DNA from: Muricoccus roseus
Lineage (GTDB): Bacteria; Pseudomonadota; Alphaproteobacteria; Acetobacterales; Acetobacteraceae
Direction of reading: 5' to 3'
Length of the DNA stretch: 64,000 nucleotides
NCBI RefSeq assembly: GCF_900141905.1
Contig: NZ_FQZF01000023.1
Span: 1-64,000 of the forward strand
Made by a program: the position numbers and the translations under genes. Below the pieces are notes generated by a model. It searched no databases. It was not told the origin of the DNA and saw only the letters and a list, made by a program, of their open reading frames with translations. Below, one piece after another: positions 36,849-43,845 of this stretch; position 1 is the first letter of the stretch; every line of letters begins with the position of its first letter.

Positions 36849-37449
36849 CCACCGCCTCCGTGGCGCGGGCCGAGGGCCGCGCGGCAAAGCCGGCATGCCA
36901 CGCCGCGATGCCGGGCCGCCCCTCGCGCCAGGGAAGATCCGCGAAGCGGAAATCGAGATAGGAGAGCGCGCAGCCGATCGCGACATGCCCCACATCGAAG
37001 GGCGCGGCCGAAAGCGCGGGCGCCTCGCGCTCCAGATGGTCCAGCGTCGCGCGCACCTTGGCGGCGAAGCTCTCCAGCCACTCCGCCGTCTGCCGCTCCG
37101 CCGGCTTGTCCCGCTCGTTGCGGAACAGGATGAGCAGGTCGAGAAAGCCATTGCCGAGCGCGTGGCGCGTCAGCGCCCCGAAGCGCGCCTCGCCCGCGGG
37201 GAACAGCCGGCCGCCGGCGAGATGGTCGAGATATTCGATGATCGTCAGGCTGTCGAAGAGCACGCGGCCATCGTCCAGCACCAGCGTCGGAATCTTGCTG
37301 AGCGGGTTGTCCGGCAGCAGCGCCTCATTCGGCTTGCCCATCCGCACCACGGTGCGAACCGTCCGGATGCGGTCCGCCAGGCCCAGCTCATGGGCGGCGA
37401 TCATCACCTTGCGCACGAAGGGGGAGCGCGGCGACCAATGGAGCTTCAT
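36841..37449 (-). CDS. Glutathione S-transferase family protein
   Basis: 202 residues. The thioredoxin-like N-terminal domain (1-78) has SPRSPFVRKVMIAAHELGL with the active-site Ser/Arg region, NPLSKIPTLVLDDG (cis-Pro loop) and LFDSLTIIEYLDHL (glutathione-binding Asp-Ser). An all-helical C-terminal domain follows. GSTs in catabolic operons may isomerise, dehalogenate or cleave ethers. It is the first gene of the seven-gene run ending at 29674; its promoter lies in the 113-bp gap upstream. The visible start MKLHWSPRSP fits the family. Confidence 0.88.
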   Translation of the reverse strand: MKLHWSPRSPFVRKVMIAAHELGLADRIRTVRTVVRMGKPNEALLPDNPLSKIPTLVLDDGRVLFDSLTIIEYLDHLAGGRLFPAGEARFGALTRHALGNGFLDLLILFRNERDKPAERQTAEWLESFAAKVRATLDHLEREAPALSAAPFDVGHVAIGCALSYLDFRFADLPWREGRPGIAAWHAGFAARPSARATEAVDD

Positions 37450-37489
37450 GCCGCGCGCGCCGCGATAGCCGGGTGATGCATGGCGTTTC

Positions 37490-37525
37490 CCCTTTGACCC
37501 TTTAAACCAGCTATATGACCTTTAT
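37490..37525 (-). promoter_or_regulatory. Probable operator/promoter of the GST-CaiB-ACAD operon
   Basis: AT-rich patch in the gap between the GntR gene's 3' end and the GST gene start. Read on the minus strand: AAAGGTCATATAGCTGGTTT then AAAGGGTCAAAGG. It contains a direct repeat of AAAGG(G)TCA about 20 bp apart and a TATAG core. The adjacent GntR/UTRA regulator is the obvious candidate ligand-responsive binder. Confidence 0.45.
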
Positions 37526-37562
37526 GCCGCGCGGCCATGCCCGCGTCCAGCCCCACACGGCC

Positions 37563-38303
37563 CTACTTCAGCTTGATGTCGATCCGCACCACATCGCCGC
37601 GATAGATGCCGTCCGCCACCAGCACCAGCGTCCCCTTCGCATCCACCGCCGCGCGGTGAACCAGCGCCACCGGCGCGTTCAGCGGCAGCTGCAACGCCTC
37701 CGCGCTCTCCACATCCGCCACACCGATCGTCAGCGTCTGCCGCGCATCCACCACCTTCACCCCCTTCAGCCCCGAGACGAGGCGAAGGGCGGTCTTGGTG
37801 GAAAGATCCTCCGCCGTGACGAGCGGCGAGAGGCGCGAGTCCAGATAGACATCCGCCAGCAGGAAGGGCTGCCCATCCCGCCAGTGCCGCCGGCGGATAT
37901 GCCGGTAGAACGGCGCCGGCTCGCCGATGCTGTCCGGAATGGCCGCACCGGGAATCCCGTCGGCATCCCCCAGGATCTCGATCTCGGCGCCCTCGCGGGA
38001 GCGAAGCAGCCCGTTCCAGTCCGCCTCCACATCGCACCACAGCCGGTTCGCGGGGGTCTTGCGGACGAAGGTGCCCTTCGCGCGGAAGCGCTCGATCAGC
38101 CCCTCCTGCTCCAGGTCGTCCAGCGCCTGGCGAATGGTGGCGCGGGCCACGCTGCACTCGGCCGCCAGCTCATCCACCGTCGGAATCTGCTGCCCGAGCT
38201 TCCAGACCCCCTGCTCGATCCGGCGACGGAACAGGGTGGCGAGCTGGAGGTAGCGCGGAACGGCGCTGCGGCTCAGGTCGAGCTTGCCGGTAGGGGCATT
38301 CAT
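37563..38303 (-). CDS. GntR-family transcriptional regulator with UTRA domain (HutC type)
   Basis: 246 residues. Winged helix-turn-helix at about 15-80: PRYLQLATLFRRRIEQGVW, IPTVDELAAECSVARATIRQ and ALDDLEQEGLIERFRAKGTF. UTRA ligand-binding domain at about 95-240: FYRHIRRRHWRDGQPFLLADVY, LSTKTALRLVSGLKGVKVVD and a final DVVRIDIKLK. UTRA domains bind small effectors such as organic acids. It sits between two divergent-function catabolic blocks read in the same direction and probably represses one or both until the substrate is present. ATG 38303 is taken; ATG 38318 would add five residues. Confidence 0.88.
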   Translation of the reverse strand: MNAPTGKLDLSRSAVPRYLQLATLFRRRIEQGVWKLGQQIPTVDELAAECSVARATIRQALDDLEQEGLIERFRAKGTFVRKTPANRLWCDVEADWNGLLRSREGAEIEILGDADGIPGAAIPDSIGEPAPFYRHIRRRHWRDGQPFLLADVYLDSRLSPLVTAEDLSTKTALRLVSGLKGVKVVDARQTLTIGVADVESAEALQLPLNAPVALVHRAAVDAKGTLVLVADGIYRGDVVRIDIKLK

Positions 38304-38366
38304 GCCGCCTTCTCGCACGGGCAGGGGCCGTTGCGCGAGCCTCCCCGCATCTGAGCAAACTGCATC

Positions 38367-39281
38367 TCAGGCCGCGGCATCGAAGAAGGGCTGCCCGTCC
38401 CGGAAGGCGGCGATGTCGCGCAGCATCCGCGCGATGATCGCGGCCCGCGTCTCCAGCGTCAGGGAGGCGTAGTGGGGCGCCAGGGCGACGTTCTCCAGCG
38501 CCAGGAAGCGCGGGTCCAGCCCCGGCTCGCTGGCGAAGACATCCAGCCCCGCCCCGGCGATGCGCCCACCCTCCAGCGCCGCCAGCAGCGCCTCCTCATC
38601 CACCACCGAACCCCGGGCGATGTTCACCAGGATCCCGCGGGGCCCGAGCGCCTCCAGCACCGGCCCACCCACCAGATGCCGGGTCTCCACCCCGCCCGGC
38701 GCGGAAAGGATCAGCACATCCGCCCACCCGGCCAGGGCCGGCACGTCCGGCAGGAAGGGCCAGGACGCCTCGGGCTTGGGGCGCGGGCCGGTCCAGGCCA
38801 CCTCCATCCCGATACCCGCCGCGCGGCGGGCGATGGCCGCGCCGATCCGCCCGAGGCCGACCACCCCCGCCCGCTTCCGGTGAAGGCTGATGCCCGGGCT
38901 CATCCGCTCGCGCGACCAGCGCCCGGCGCGGACGAAGCGGTCGGCCTCCGCAATGCGGCGGGCCGCGGCATAGAGCAGGCCGATCGCGAAATCGGCGACG
39001 TCCTCCGTCAGCTCGTCAGGCGTATGCGCGACCGCGACACCCCGGCGCCGCGCCGCCTCCAGGTCGATGCGATCCAGCCCCACGCCCATGGAGGTGATCA
39101 TCCGCAGCCCCGGCAGGGCTTCCATGGCGGCCGCATCCACGCCCACCATCCCCGTCGTCACGGCAATCCGCGCCTCCCGCGCCTCCGGCGCGCCACGCTC
39201 CACCAGCGCATACTCGGCCGAGAGCGCGTCGCGCAGGTCCTTGGGCAGGGTCGCCAGGGTCAGGATCGTCTCGCGCGTCAT
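38367..39281 (-). CDS. D-2-hydroxyacid dehydrogenase (NAD(P)-dependent)
   Basis: 304 residues. Substrate domain with ITSMGVGLDRIDLEAARRRG; dinucleotide fold GVVGLGRIGAAIARRAAGIG (about 141-160); catalytic Arg in NIARGSVVDEEALLAALEGG, Glu in ASEP, and His in VALAPHYASLT. It resembles GhrB/hydroxypyruvate reductases and interconverts a 2-hydroxy acid and a 2-oxo acid. It overlaps the fumarase beta-subunit gene by ATGA. A hydratase plus 2-hydroxyacid oxidation sequence on one message suggests successive steps on the same dicarboxylate. It follows the GntR gene's start at 64 bp. Confidence 0.88.
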   Translation of the reverse strand: MTRETILTLATLPKDLRDALSAEYALVERGAPEAREARIAVTTGMVGVDAAAMEALPGLRMITSMGVGLDRIDLEAARRRGVAVAHTPDELTEDVADFAIGLLYAAARRIAEADRFVRAGRWSRERMSPGISLHRKRAGVVGLGRIGAAIARRAAGIGMEVAWTGPRPKPEASWPFLPDVPALAGWADVLILSAPGGVETRHLVGGPVLEALGPRGILVNIARGSVVDEEALLAALEGGRIAGAGLDVFASEPGLDPRFLALENVALAPHYASLTLETRAAIIARMLRDIAAFRDGQPFFDAAA

Positions 39282-39922
39282 GTCACCTCTTCCGCCCCGT
39301 CCTGCGCCCGCGCCCGCGCCAGATCGTCCATGATCCGCGGCATCCGCGCCGCCGCCGTCTCGCTGAGGCTGCCGTAGAGGCTGTTGCCATGCGCGTCGAT
39401 CCCGACCGTGACGGGCCCCAGCGCCTCCACCCGCAGGGTGACTAGCCGGTAATGCGAAACCAGGTCGTTCCAATCCACCGAGACCACCGCGCGGATCGCA
39501 TCCGAGAGAAGCGGCGCCCCGCCGCCGACAAAGGAGAGGTAGACGCAGCCCACCTCCCGCATCGCCTCCACGCAGCCGGCATCCAGCCCTCCCTTCCCGC
39601 CCACCGCGCGCAGGCCGAAATGGCGGATCAGCCCGGGCATCAACCCGTTGAAGCGGGTGCTGGTGGTCGGGTTCATATAGAGCACCTCGAACCCGCCCTC
39701 CGCCGTCTCGCGCGAATAGGAGCCAAGATGGAACAGGCCTCCCCCATGCAGGTCCCGCGGCGCCTCGCGTCTCCCCTCGGCAACCTCGATGATCCGGTGA
39801 TGCGTCGGCAGCCCGGCGGTGATGGTGATCTCCCCGTCCAGCAGCACCATGTCGCCGGCCCGCAGGGAAAGCGCGTCCTCCGCCGAGAGCGGCATCCGCA
39901 GCCGCCGGATCTCCTCCTCCAT
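39278..39922 (-). CDS. Class I fumarase/L-tartrate dehydratase, beta (C-terminal) subunit
   Basis: 214 residues: RAGDMVLLDGEITITAGLPTHHRIIE, GGGLFHLGSYSRE, VLYMNPTTSTRFNGLMPGLI, LRAVGGKGGLD and GPVTVGIDAHGNSLYGSL. This is the swivelling subunit of Fe-S hydro-lyases that act on fumarate, tartrate, mesaconate and related acids. It lies 8 bp after the alpha-subunit gene and overlaps the dehydrogenase gene by 4 bp. The specific dicarboxylate is unresolved. Confidence 0.88.
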   Translation of the reverse strand: MEEEIRRLRMPLSAEDALSLRAGDMVLLDGEITITAGLPTHHRIIEVAEGRREAPRDLHGGGLFHLGSYSRETAEGGFEVLYMNPTTSTRFNGLMPGLIRHFGLRAVGGKGGLDAGCVEAMREVGCVYLSFVGGGAPLLSDAIRAVVSVDWNDLVSHYRLVTLRVEALGPVTVGIDAHGNSLYGSLSETAAARMPRIMDDLARARAQDGAEEVT

Positions 39923-39930
39923 CGCCGCCC

Positions 39931-40800
39931 CTACTCCACCCGCTCCAGCCGGCCGTCGCCATAGAGGCGGGCGCGGGTGCGGCGGTTGATCCAGCAGTTG
40001 AACGCAACCGCCACGGGGGTGAACCCATGCCCGGCCGCGTATTCCACATGCACGCCCAGCGCGGTGGTATCCCCGCCCGTGCCCATGGGGCCGAAGCCGG
40101 TGGCGTTCACCGCCTTCAGCAGCCGCTCCTCCATCGCCGCCAGGATCGGCTCCGGGTTCGTCGTGCCATAGGGCCGCAGCGTCGCGCGCGCCGCGAGCTT
40201 CGCGCAGTAGTCGAAGGTGCCGCCGATGCCGACGCCGATATTCACCGGCGGGCAGTGCTGGGAACCGGCCTTCAGCACGCAATCCATGACATAGCGCTCG
40301 ATCTGCTCCAGCGTCGGAAAGGTGAAGATCTCCATCGCCGCCCAGCGGCCGGAGCCGAGCGCCTTGGGCTGGCAGGTGATGTCCACATGCTCCGCGCCGT
40401 CGATCAGGTCCCAGGTGACGAGCGGCATCTCCTTGCCGCGGTAGCTGCGCTCGTTCGTCAGCGGATTGGTGACATGCTTCAGCAGCGGCGGGTTGGTCGT
40501 GGCCACCAGCTCGTCGAAACCGTCCGAGACGGCGCGCTTGATATCCCCCTCCAGCCGCACGCCCGTGCCGATGCCGATGACGAAGTTCGGCACCCCGGAA
40601 TCGGAGCAGACGAGCCGGTCCTGCGTCTCGGCCATCTCCGCGCTGCGGAGCAGGATGCCCAGCGTCCTGCGGGCCACCTCGTTCGTCTCCGTCTCCCGCG
40701 CGCGGCGCAGCGCCTCCAGCGTATCGTCCGGCACCTTGCGGAGCGACCACTCGTAGAGCTGCGCCGTGGCGCGCTTCATCATGTCATAGGTGATGGGCAC
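39931..40800 (-). CDS. Class I fumarase/L-tartrate dehydratase, alpha (N-terminal) subunit
   Basis: 289 residues from GTG 40800 (VPITYDMMKRATAQLYEWSL), chosen because GGAAGG lies about 7 bp upstream and sequence before it is not family-like. The [4Fe-4S] cysteines are probably those in LVCSDSGVPNF, HCPPVNIGVGIGG and FDYCAKLAA. ATLRPYGTTNPEP and GFGPMGTGGDTTALGVHVEY are hydro-lyase motifs. It forms the Fe-S catalytic subunit with the next gene's product. Upstream (40801-41171) there is only a doubtful small frame, so this is the first certain gene of the three-gene lyase-dehydrogenase run. Confidence 0.88.
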   Translation of the reverse strand: MPITYDMMKRATAQLYEWSLRKVPDDTLEALRRARETETNEVARRTLGILLRSAEMAETQDRLVCSDSGVPNFVIGIGTGVRLEGDIKRAVSDGFDELVATTNPPLLKHVTNPLTNERSYRGKEMPLVTWDLIDGAEHVDITCQPKALGSGRWAAMEIFTFPTLEQIERYVMDCVLKAGSQHCPPVNIGVGIGGTFDYCAKLAARATLRPYGTTNPEPILAAMEERLLKAVNATGFGPMGTGGDTTALGVHVEYAAGHGFTPVAVAFNCWINRRTRARLYGDGRLERVE

Positions 40801-40822
40801 CGCGATCCCTTCCGGCGCGAGG

Positions 40823-40945
40823 TCAATCCTCGAGGAACGGCGTCCCCTCCTCCGCGCCGCCACGCAGGTGGACGTCGCGGTGGAAGACGCACAACCCCTC
40901 CGCCTCGCCCGCCGGCACCGCAAGGAAGCGCGGTCGCGCCGCCAT
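40823..40945 (-). CDS. Possible 40-aa small protein or gene remnant
   Basis: The 371-bp stretch 40801-41171 has a short frame MAARPRFLAVPAGEAEGLCV ending GTPFLED, with normal GC3-rich codon use and GGGGGTGG before the ATG. Overlapping it in another frame, an ATG at 41000 has an excellent AGAGGAGG at 7 bp and a twin-arginine-like start MATRIARRMALSLLGG, which then degenerates. The two could be the halves of one gene with a -1 frameshift. No family is recognised. It may be a true small gene or the remnant of a deleted receptor gene. Confidence 0.3.
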   Translation of the reverse strand: MAARPRFLAVPAGEAEGLCVFHRDVHLRGGAEEGTPFLED

Positions 40946-41090
40946 GGCCACCCCCGCCGAGCAGGGACAGCGCCATGCGCCGCGCGATGCGAGTGGCCAT
41001 CAGGCTGACCTCCTCTGAACGTTCCCTGGTGACGGCCTGACGGCAACGGGCCGCGGCCGCTTCTGCATCCACTCTGCCGGGCCGCTCCTC

Positions 41091-41117
41091 AATAAGTCAA
41101 TAGGCTGACCTTTTGAC
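41091..41117. promoter_or_regulatory. AT-rich motif with AAAGGTCA core in a divergent gap
   Basis: AATAAGTCAATAGGCTGACC then TTTTGAC lies between the minus-strand lyase block and the plus-strand hydrolase operon. It contains GTCA-N6-TGAC and, on the minus strand, AAAAGGTCA, the same core as at 37490-37525. It could serve either direction. Confidence 0.4.
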
Positions 41118-41171
41118 ATCGGGCGGCCCGGCTGGCATCGTCGCCGCAAGCAAGCACAGCGGAGGAAGCCC

Positions 41172-42017
41172 ATGCGACGCCGGACGGCGATGGCACTGAT
41201 GCCGATGGTCCTTTCGCCCTGGATGGCAGGAGCGACGACCGTGGAGCGCAAGCGTCTTGAACGGGGCCCGGTGACGATCGAGCTGCTGGCGGAGGGCCAG
41301 GGCCCCTGCATCGTCCTGCTTCCCTCCCTCGGCCGCGGCCAGGAGGATTTCGACGACATCGCCCCCCGCCTCGCCACGGCCGGCTTCCGCGTGCTGCGGC
41401 CGGAACCGCGCGGCATCGGCGGGGCCAGCCCGCTCGCATCCGGCGCCACCCTGCACGACATGGCCGCCGACGTCGCCGCCGCGATCGAGGCGGAGAAGGC
41501 GGCACCGGCGCTCGTGGCCGGCCACGCGGCCGGCAACTGGGTCGCCCGCGTCCTCGCGCATGACCGGCCGGAACTCGTGCGCGGCGTGGCCCTGCTGGCA
41601 GCGGTGACCGGCACCGAGATAGACCCCGAGATCCGCCGCTCCATCACGGCGAGCTTCACCCTCTCCCTCCCCGAGGAGGAACGGCTGAGCCACCTGCGCC
41701 GCGCCTATTTCGCGCCGGGCAACGACGCGCGGGTCTGGCTCCCGGGCTGGCACCCCCAGGTCTCCATGGCCCAGCGCGCCGCCGCGGCCGCCACCACGGA
41801 CAAGGCCTGGCTGCGCGCGGCGGATCGCCACCCGCTCCTCTATGTCGCCGCGGCAGAGGACGCGATCGCCGCCCCGCCCTCGCTGGAGGAGCTGCGCGCA
41901 TCCCTCGGCCCGCAGGTGACTCGGGTGGTGGTGGAACGGGCGGGCCACGCCCTGGTGCCGGAACAGCCGGAGGCGGTGGCCGCGGCGCTGATCGCCTTCG
42001 CGCGGGGGCTGCCCTGA
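41172..42017 (+). CDS. Alpha/beta-hydrolase-fold protein lacking the nucleophile serine
   Basis: 281 residues with a probable N-terminal signal or hydrophobic leader (MRRRTAMALMPMVLSPWMAG). The fold is clear: GPCIVLLPSLGRGQEDFDDI (oxyanion strand), VLRPEPRGIGGASP, the nucleophile elbow ALVAGHAAGNWVARVLAH, the acid region YVAAAEDAIAAPP and the His in ERAGHALVPEQPE. The elbow reads G-H-A-A-G, with Ala 119 where Ser normally stands, so it should be hydrolytically inactive or use another mechanism (for example a haloalkane- or lyase-like role). It overlaps the next TctC gene (TGATG), suggesting a role with the receptor. The promoter probably lies in 41091-41160. Confidence 0.75.
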   Translation: MRRRTAMALMPMVLSPWMAGATTVERKRLERGPVTIELLAEGQGPCIVLLPSLGRGQEDFDDIAPRLATAGFRVLRPEPRGIGGASPLASGATLHDMAADVAAAIEAEKAAPALVAGHAAGNWVARVLAHDRPELVRGVALLAAVTGTEIDPEIRRSITASFTLSLPEEERLSHLRRAYFAPGNDARVWLPGWHPQVSMAQRAAAAATTDKAWLRAADRHPLLYVAAAEDAIAAPPSLEELRASLGPQVTRVVVERAGHALVPEQPEAVAAALIAFARGLP

Positions 42018-42979
42018 TGCTCCGCCGCCCCCTCCTCGGCGCCGCCGCCGCCGCGCTCCTGGCGCGCCCGGCCCGTGCCGAGTTCCCCGGCCGCAACATG
42101 CGCCTCATCGTGCCCTACCCGCCCGGCGGCATCACGGACCTGGTCGCGCGCAAGGTGGCCGAAGGGCTGGGCACCCTCTGGGGAAGGCCCGTCGTGGTGG
42201 ACAACCGCCCCGGCGCCGGCGGCAACATCGCCGCCACCATGGCCGCCCGCGCGGCGCCGGATGGCAACACGCTCTATGTGGGCTTCGCCGGCACCCACGC
42301 GATGAATGTCAGCCTGTACCGCAACCTCGGCTACGACCCGGTGGCGGACTTCACGCCGATCTCGCTGATCATCGAATCGCCGCTCGCGCTCACGGTCCAT
42401 CCCTCCCTGCCGGTGTGCAGCCTCGCGGAGCTGACCGCCCATGCGAAGTCGCATCCGGGCCAGCTCGCCTTCGGCTCCTCCGGCAATGGCGGCGCATCCC
42501 ATCGCGCGCTCGAGATGTACAAGGCCATGGCGGGGGTGGACATCCTGCACGTCCCCTATCGCGGCGCGGCGCAATCCAACACCGACCTGCTCGGCGGCAA
42601 GATCCAGGGCATGTTCGACACGCTGATCACCGCGGTGCCGAACATCCGCGCCGGCGGCGTGCGCGCCCTGGCCGTCACCGGCCGCCAGCGCGCGGCCCTC
42701 CTGCCGGAGGTGCCCACCCTGGCCGAAGCCGGGCTGGCCGGATATGTCTTCCTCACCTGGCTGGGCCTCCTCGCCCCGGCCGGCCTCGCGCCGGATATCC
42801 GGGACCGCATCAACCGCGACCTGCGCGCCGTGCTGGCCGACGCCTCGACGAAGCGCTGGTGCGAGGAGAACGGGCTGGAGCCCTCCCCTTCCAGCCCGGA
42901 CGAGTTCGCCCGCTACATGGCCGAGGAAACCACCCGCTTCGCCACCTTCGTGCGCGAGACGGGCCTGTCCATCGAGTAG
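42017..42979 (+). CDS. Bug/TctC-family periplasmic solute receptor
   Basis: 320 residues: signal peptide MLRRPLLGAAAAALLARPAR (cleavage after ARA), MRLIVPYPPGGITDLVARKV, VVVDNRPGAGGNIAATMAAR, APDGNTLYVGFAGTHAMN, HVPYRGAAQSNTDLLGGKI and LPEVPTLAEAGLAGY. All family hallmarks are present. The start overlaps the preceding hydrolase stop by one base (TGATG), and the next hydrolase begins 9 bp after its stop. The three form an operon, with the receptor probably importing an ester- or lactone-related acid. Confidence 0.92.
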   Translation: MLRRPLLGAAAAALLARPARAEFPGRNMRLIVPYPPGGITDLVARKVAEGLGTLWGRPVVVDNRPGAGGNIAATMAARAAPDGNTLYVGFAGTHAMNVSLYRNLGYDPVADFTPISLIIESPLALTVHPSLPVCSLAELTAHAKSHPGQLAFGSSGNGGASHRALEMYKAMAGVDILHVPYRGAAQSNTDLLGGKIQGMFDTLITAVPNIRAGGVRALAVTGRQRAALLPEVPTLAEAGLAGYVFLTWLGLLAPAGLAPDIRDRINRDLRAVLADASTKRWCEENGLEPSPSSPDEFARYMAEETTRFATFVRETGLSIE

Positions 42980-42988
42980 GAGCAACAC

Positions 42989-43798
42989 GTGGCGTCAGAG
43001 CAATTCGTCCGGGTCAACGGCCTGTCCTTCCGCTGCCGCCTGGACGGGCCGGAGGGCGCGCCCGCGCTGGTCTTCAGCAACTCGCTCCTCACGGACCTGA
43101 CGCTGTGGGACGCGCAGGTCGCGGCCTTCGCCGGCCGGTACCGCATCCTGCGCTACGACCAGCGTGGCCATGGCGGAACCGAGGTGCCGCCCGAGCCCGC
43201 CACGCTCGACCGGCTGACCGAGGATGCGGCGGCGCTGCTGCGCCATTTCGGCCTCGCCGGCACCACCTTCGTCGGCGTGTCCATGGGCGCGGCCACGGCG
43301 CTGTGCCTCGCGGCGCGGGCGCCGGAGCTGGTCGCCGCCGTCCTCGCCTCGGACGGCCAGGCCGCGACGGCACCCGGCGGCGCCCAGGCCTGGCAGGAAC
43401 GGATCGACCTCGCCCGCGAGAACGGCATGCCCGCCTTTGCCGAGGCCACGCTCAGGCGCTGGTTCTCCCCCGCCTCCACGGCCAGCGGCAACCCGGCCAT
43501 CGCCCGCGTGCGGGAGATGATCCAGGCCACCCCGGAAGCCGGCTTCGTGGCCTGCGCCCGCGCGCTCCAGGCCTATGACATCCGCGCGGAGCTTCCCCAC
43601 CTGCGGCAGCCCGTGCTCCTGGTCGCCGGCGCCGCGGACGGCGCCATGCCGCAGACGATGCGCGGCATGGCGGAGGTGATCCCGAACGCCCGCTTCGTCG
43701 AAATCCCCGATGCCGGCCACCTGCCCTGCATCGAGACGCCCGACGCCTTCAACGCGGCGCTGGAAGGCCTGCGCGGCCTTCACCTCGGCCAGGTTTAG
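42989..43798 (+). CDS. Alpha/beta hydrolase, 3-oxoadipate enol-lactonase-like
   Basis: 269 residues from a GTG with TAGGAGCAAC upstream. The lactonase-type pattern is PALVFSNSLLTDLTLWDAQV, ILRYDQRGHGGTEVPP, the nucleophile elbow FVGVSMGAATALCLAA (Ser about 99), LLVAGAADGAMPQ (Asp) and IPDAGHLPCIETPDAF (His). It resembles PcaD, which opens enol-lactones in the beta-ketoadipate pathway, but other Pca genes are absent, so the substrate may differ. Unlike the paralogue at 41172 its catalytic triad is complete. It ends the operon at a hairpin. Confidence 0.85.
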   Translation: MASEQFVRVNGLSFRCRLDGPEGAPALVFSNSLLTDLTLWDAQVAAFAGRYRILRYDQRGHGGTEVPPEPATLDRLTEDAAALLRHFGLAGTTFVGVSMGAATALCLAARAPELVAAVLASDGQAATAPGGAQAWQERIDLARENGMPAFAEATLRRWFSPASTASGNPAIARVREMIQATPEAGFVACARALQAYDIRAELPHLRQPVLLVAGAADGAMPQTMRGMAEVIPNARFVEIPDAGHLPCIETPDAFNAALEGLRGLHLGQV

Positions 43799-43818
43799 CG
43801 GGGGCCTTCCCGGCGCGT

Positions 43819-43845
43819 GGCGGGGAGGCCAGGCCTCACCCCGCC
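43819..43845. terminator. Nested hairpin at the end of two convergent genes
   Basis: GGCGGGG-AGGCC-A-GGCCT-CA-CCCCGCC is an almost perfect 12-bp stem with a 2-nt bulge, between the enol-lactonase-like gene and the convergent udgX gene. It includes the udgX stop codon (43836-43838). There is no T-run, so it is only a candidate bidirectional terminator. Confidence 0.5.

Noticed and set aside
39278-40800. Naming the hydro-lyase genes as the TCA-cycle fumarase
   Set aside because: The two-subunit form is shared with tartrate dehydratases and mesaconases, and the operon context points to catabolism, so only the family is named.
42989-43798. Assignment as PcaD of a beta-ketoadipate operon
   Set aside because: No other pca gene is in the window; only the lactonase-like fold and triad are supported.
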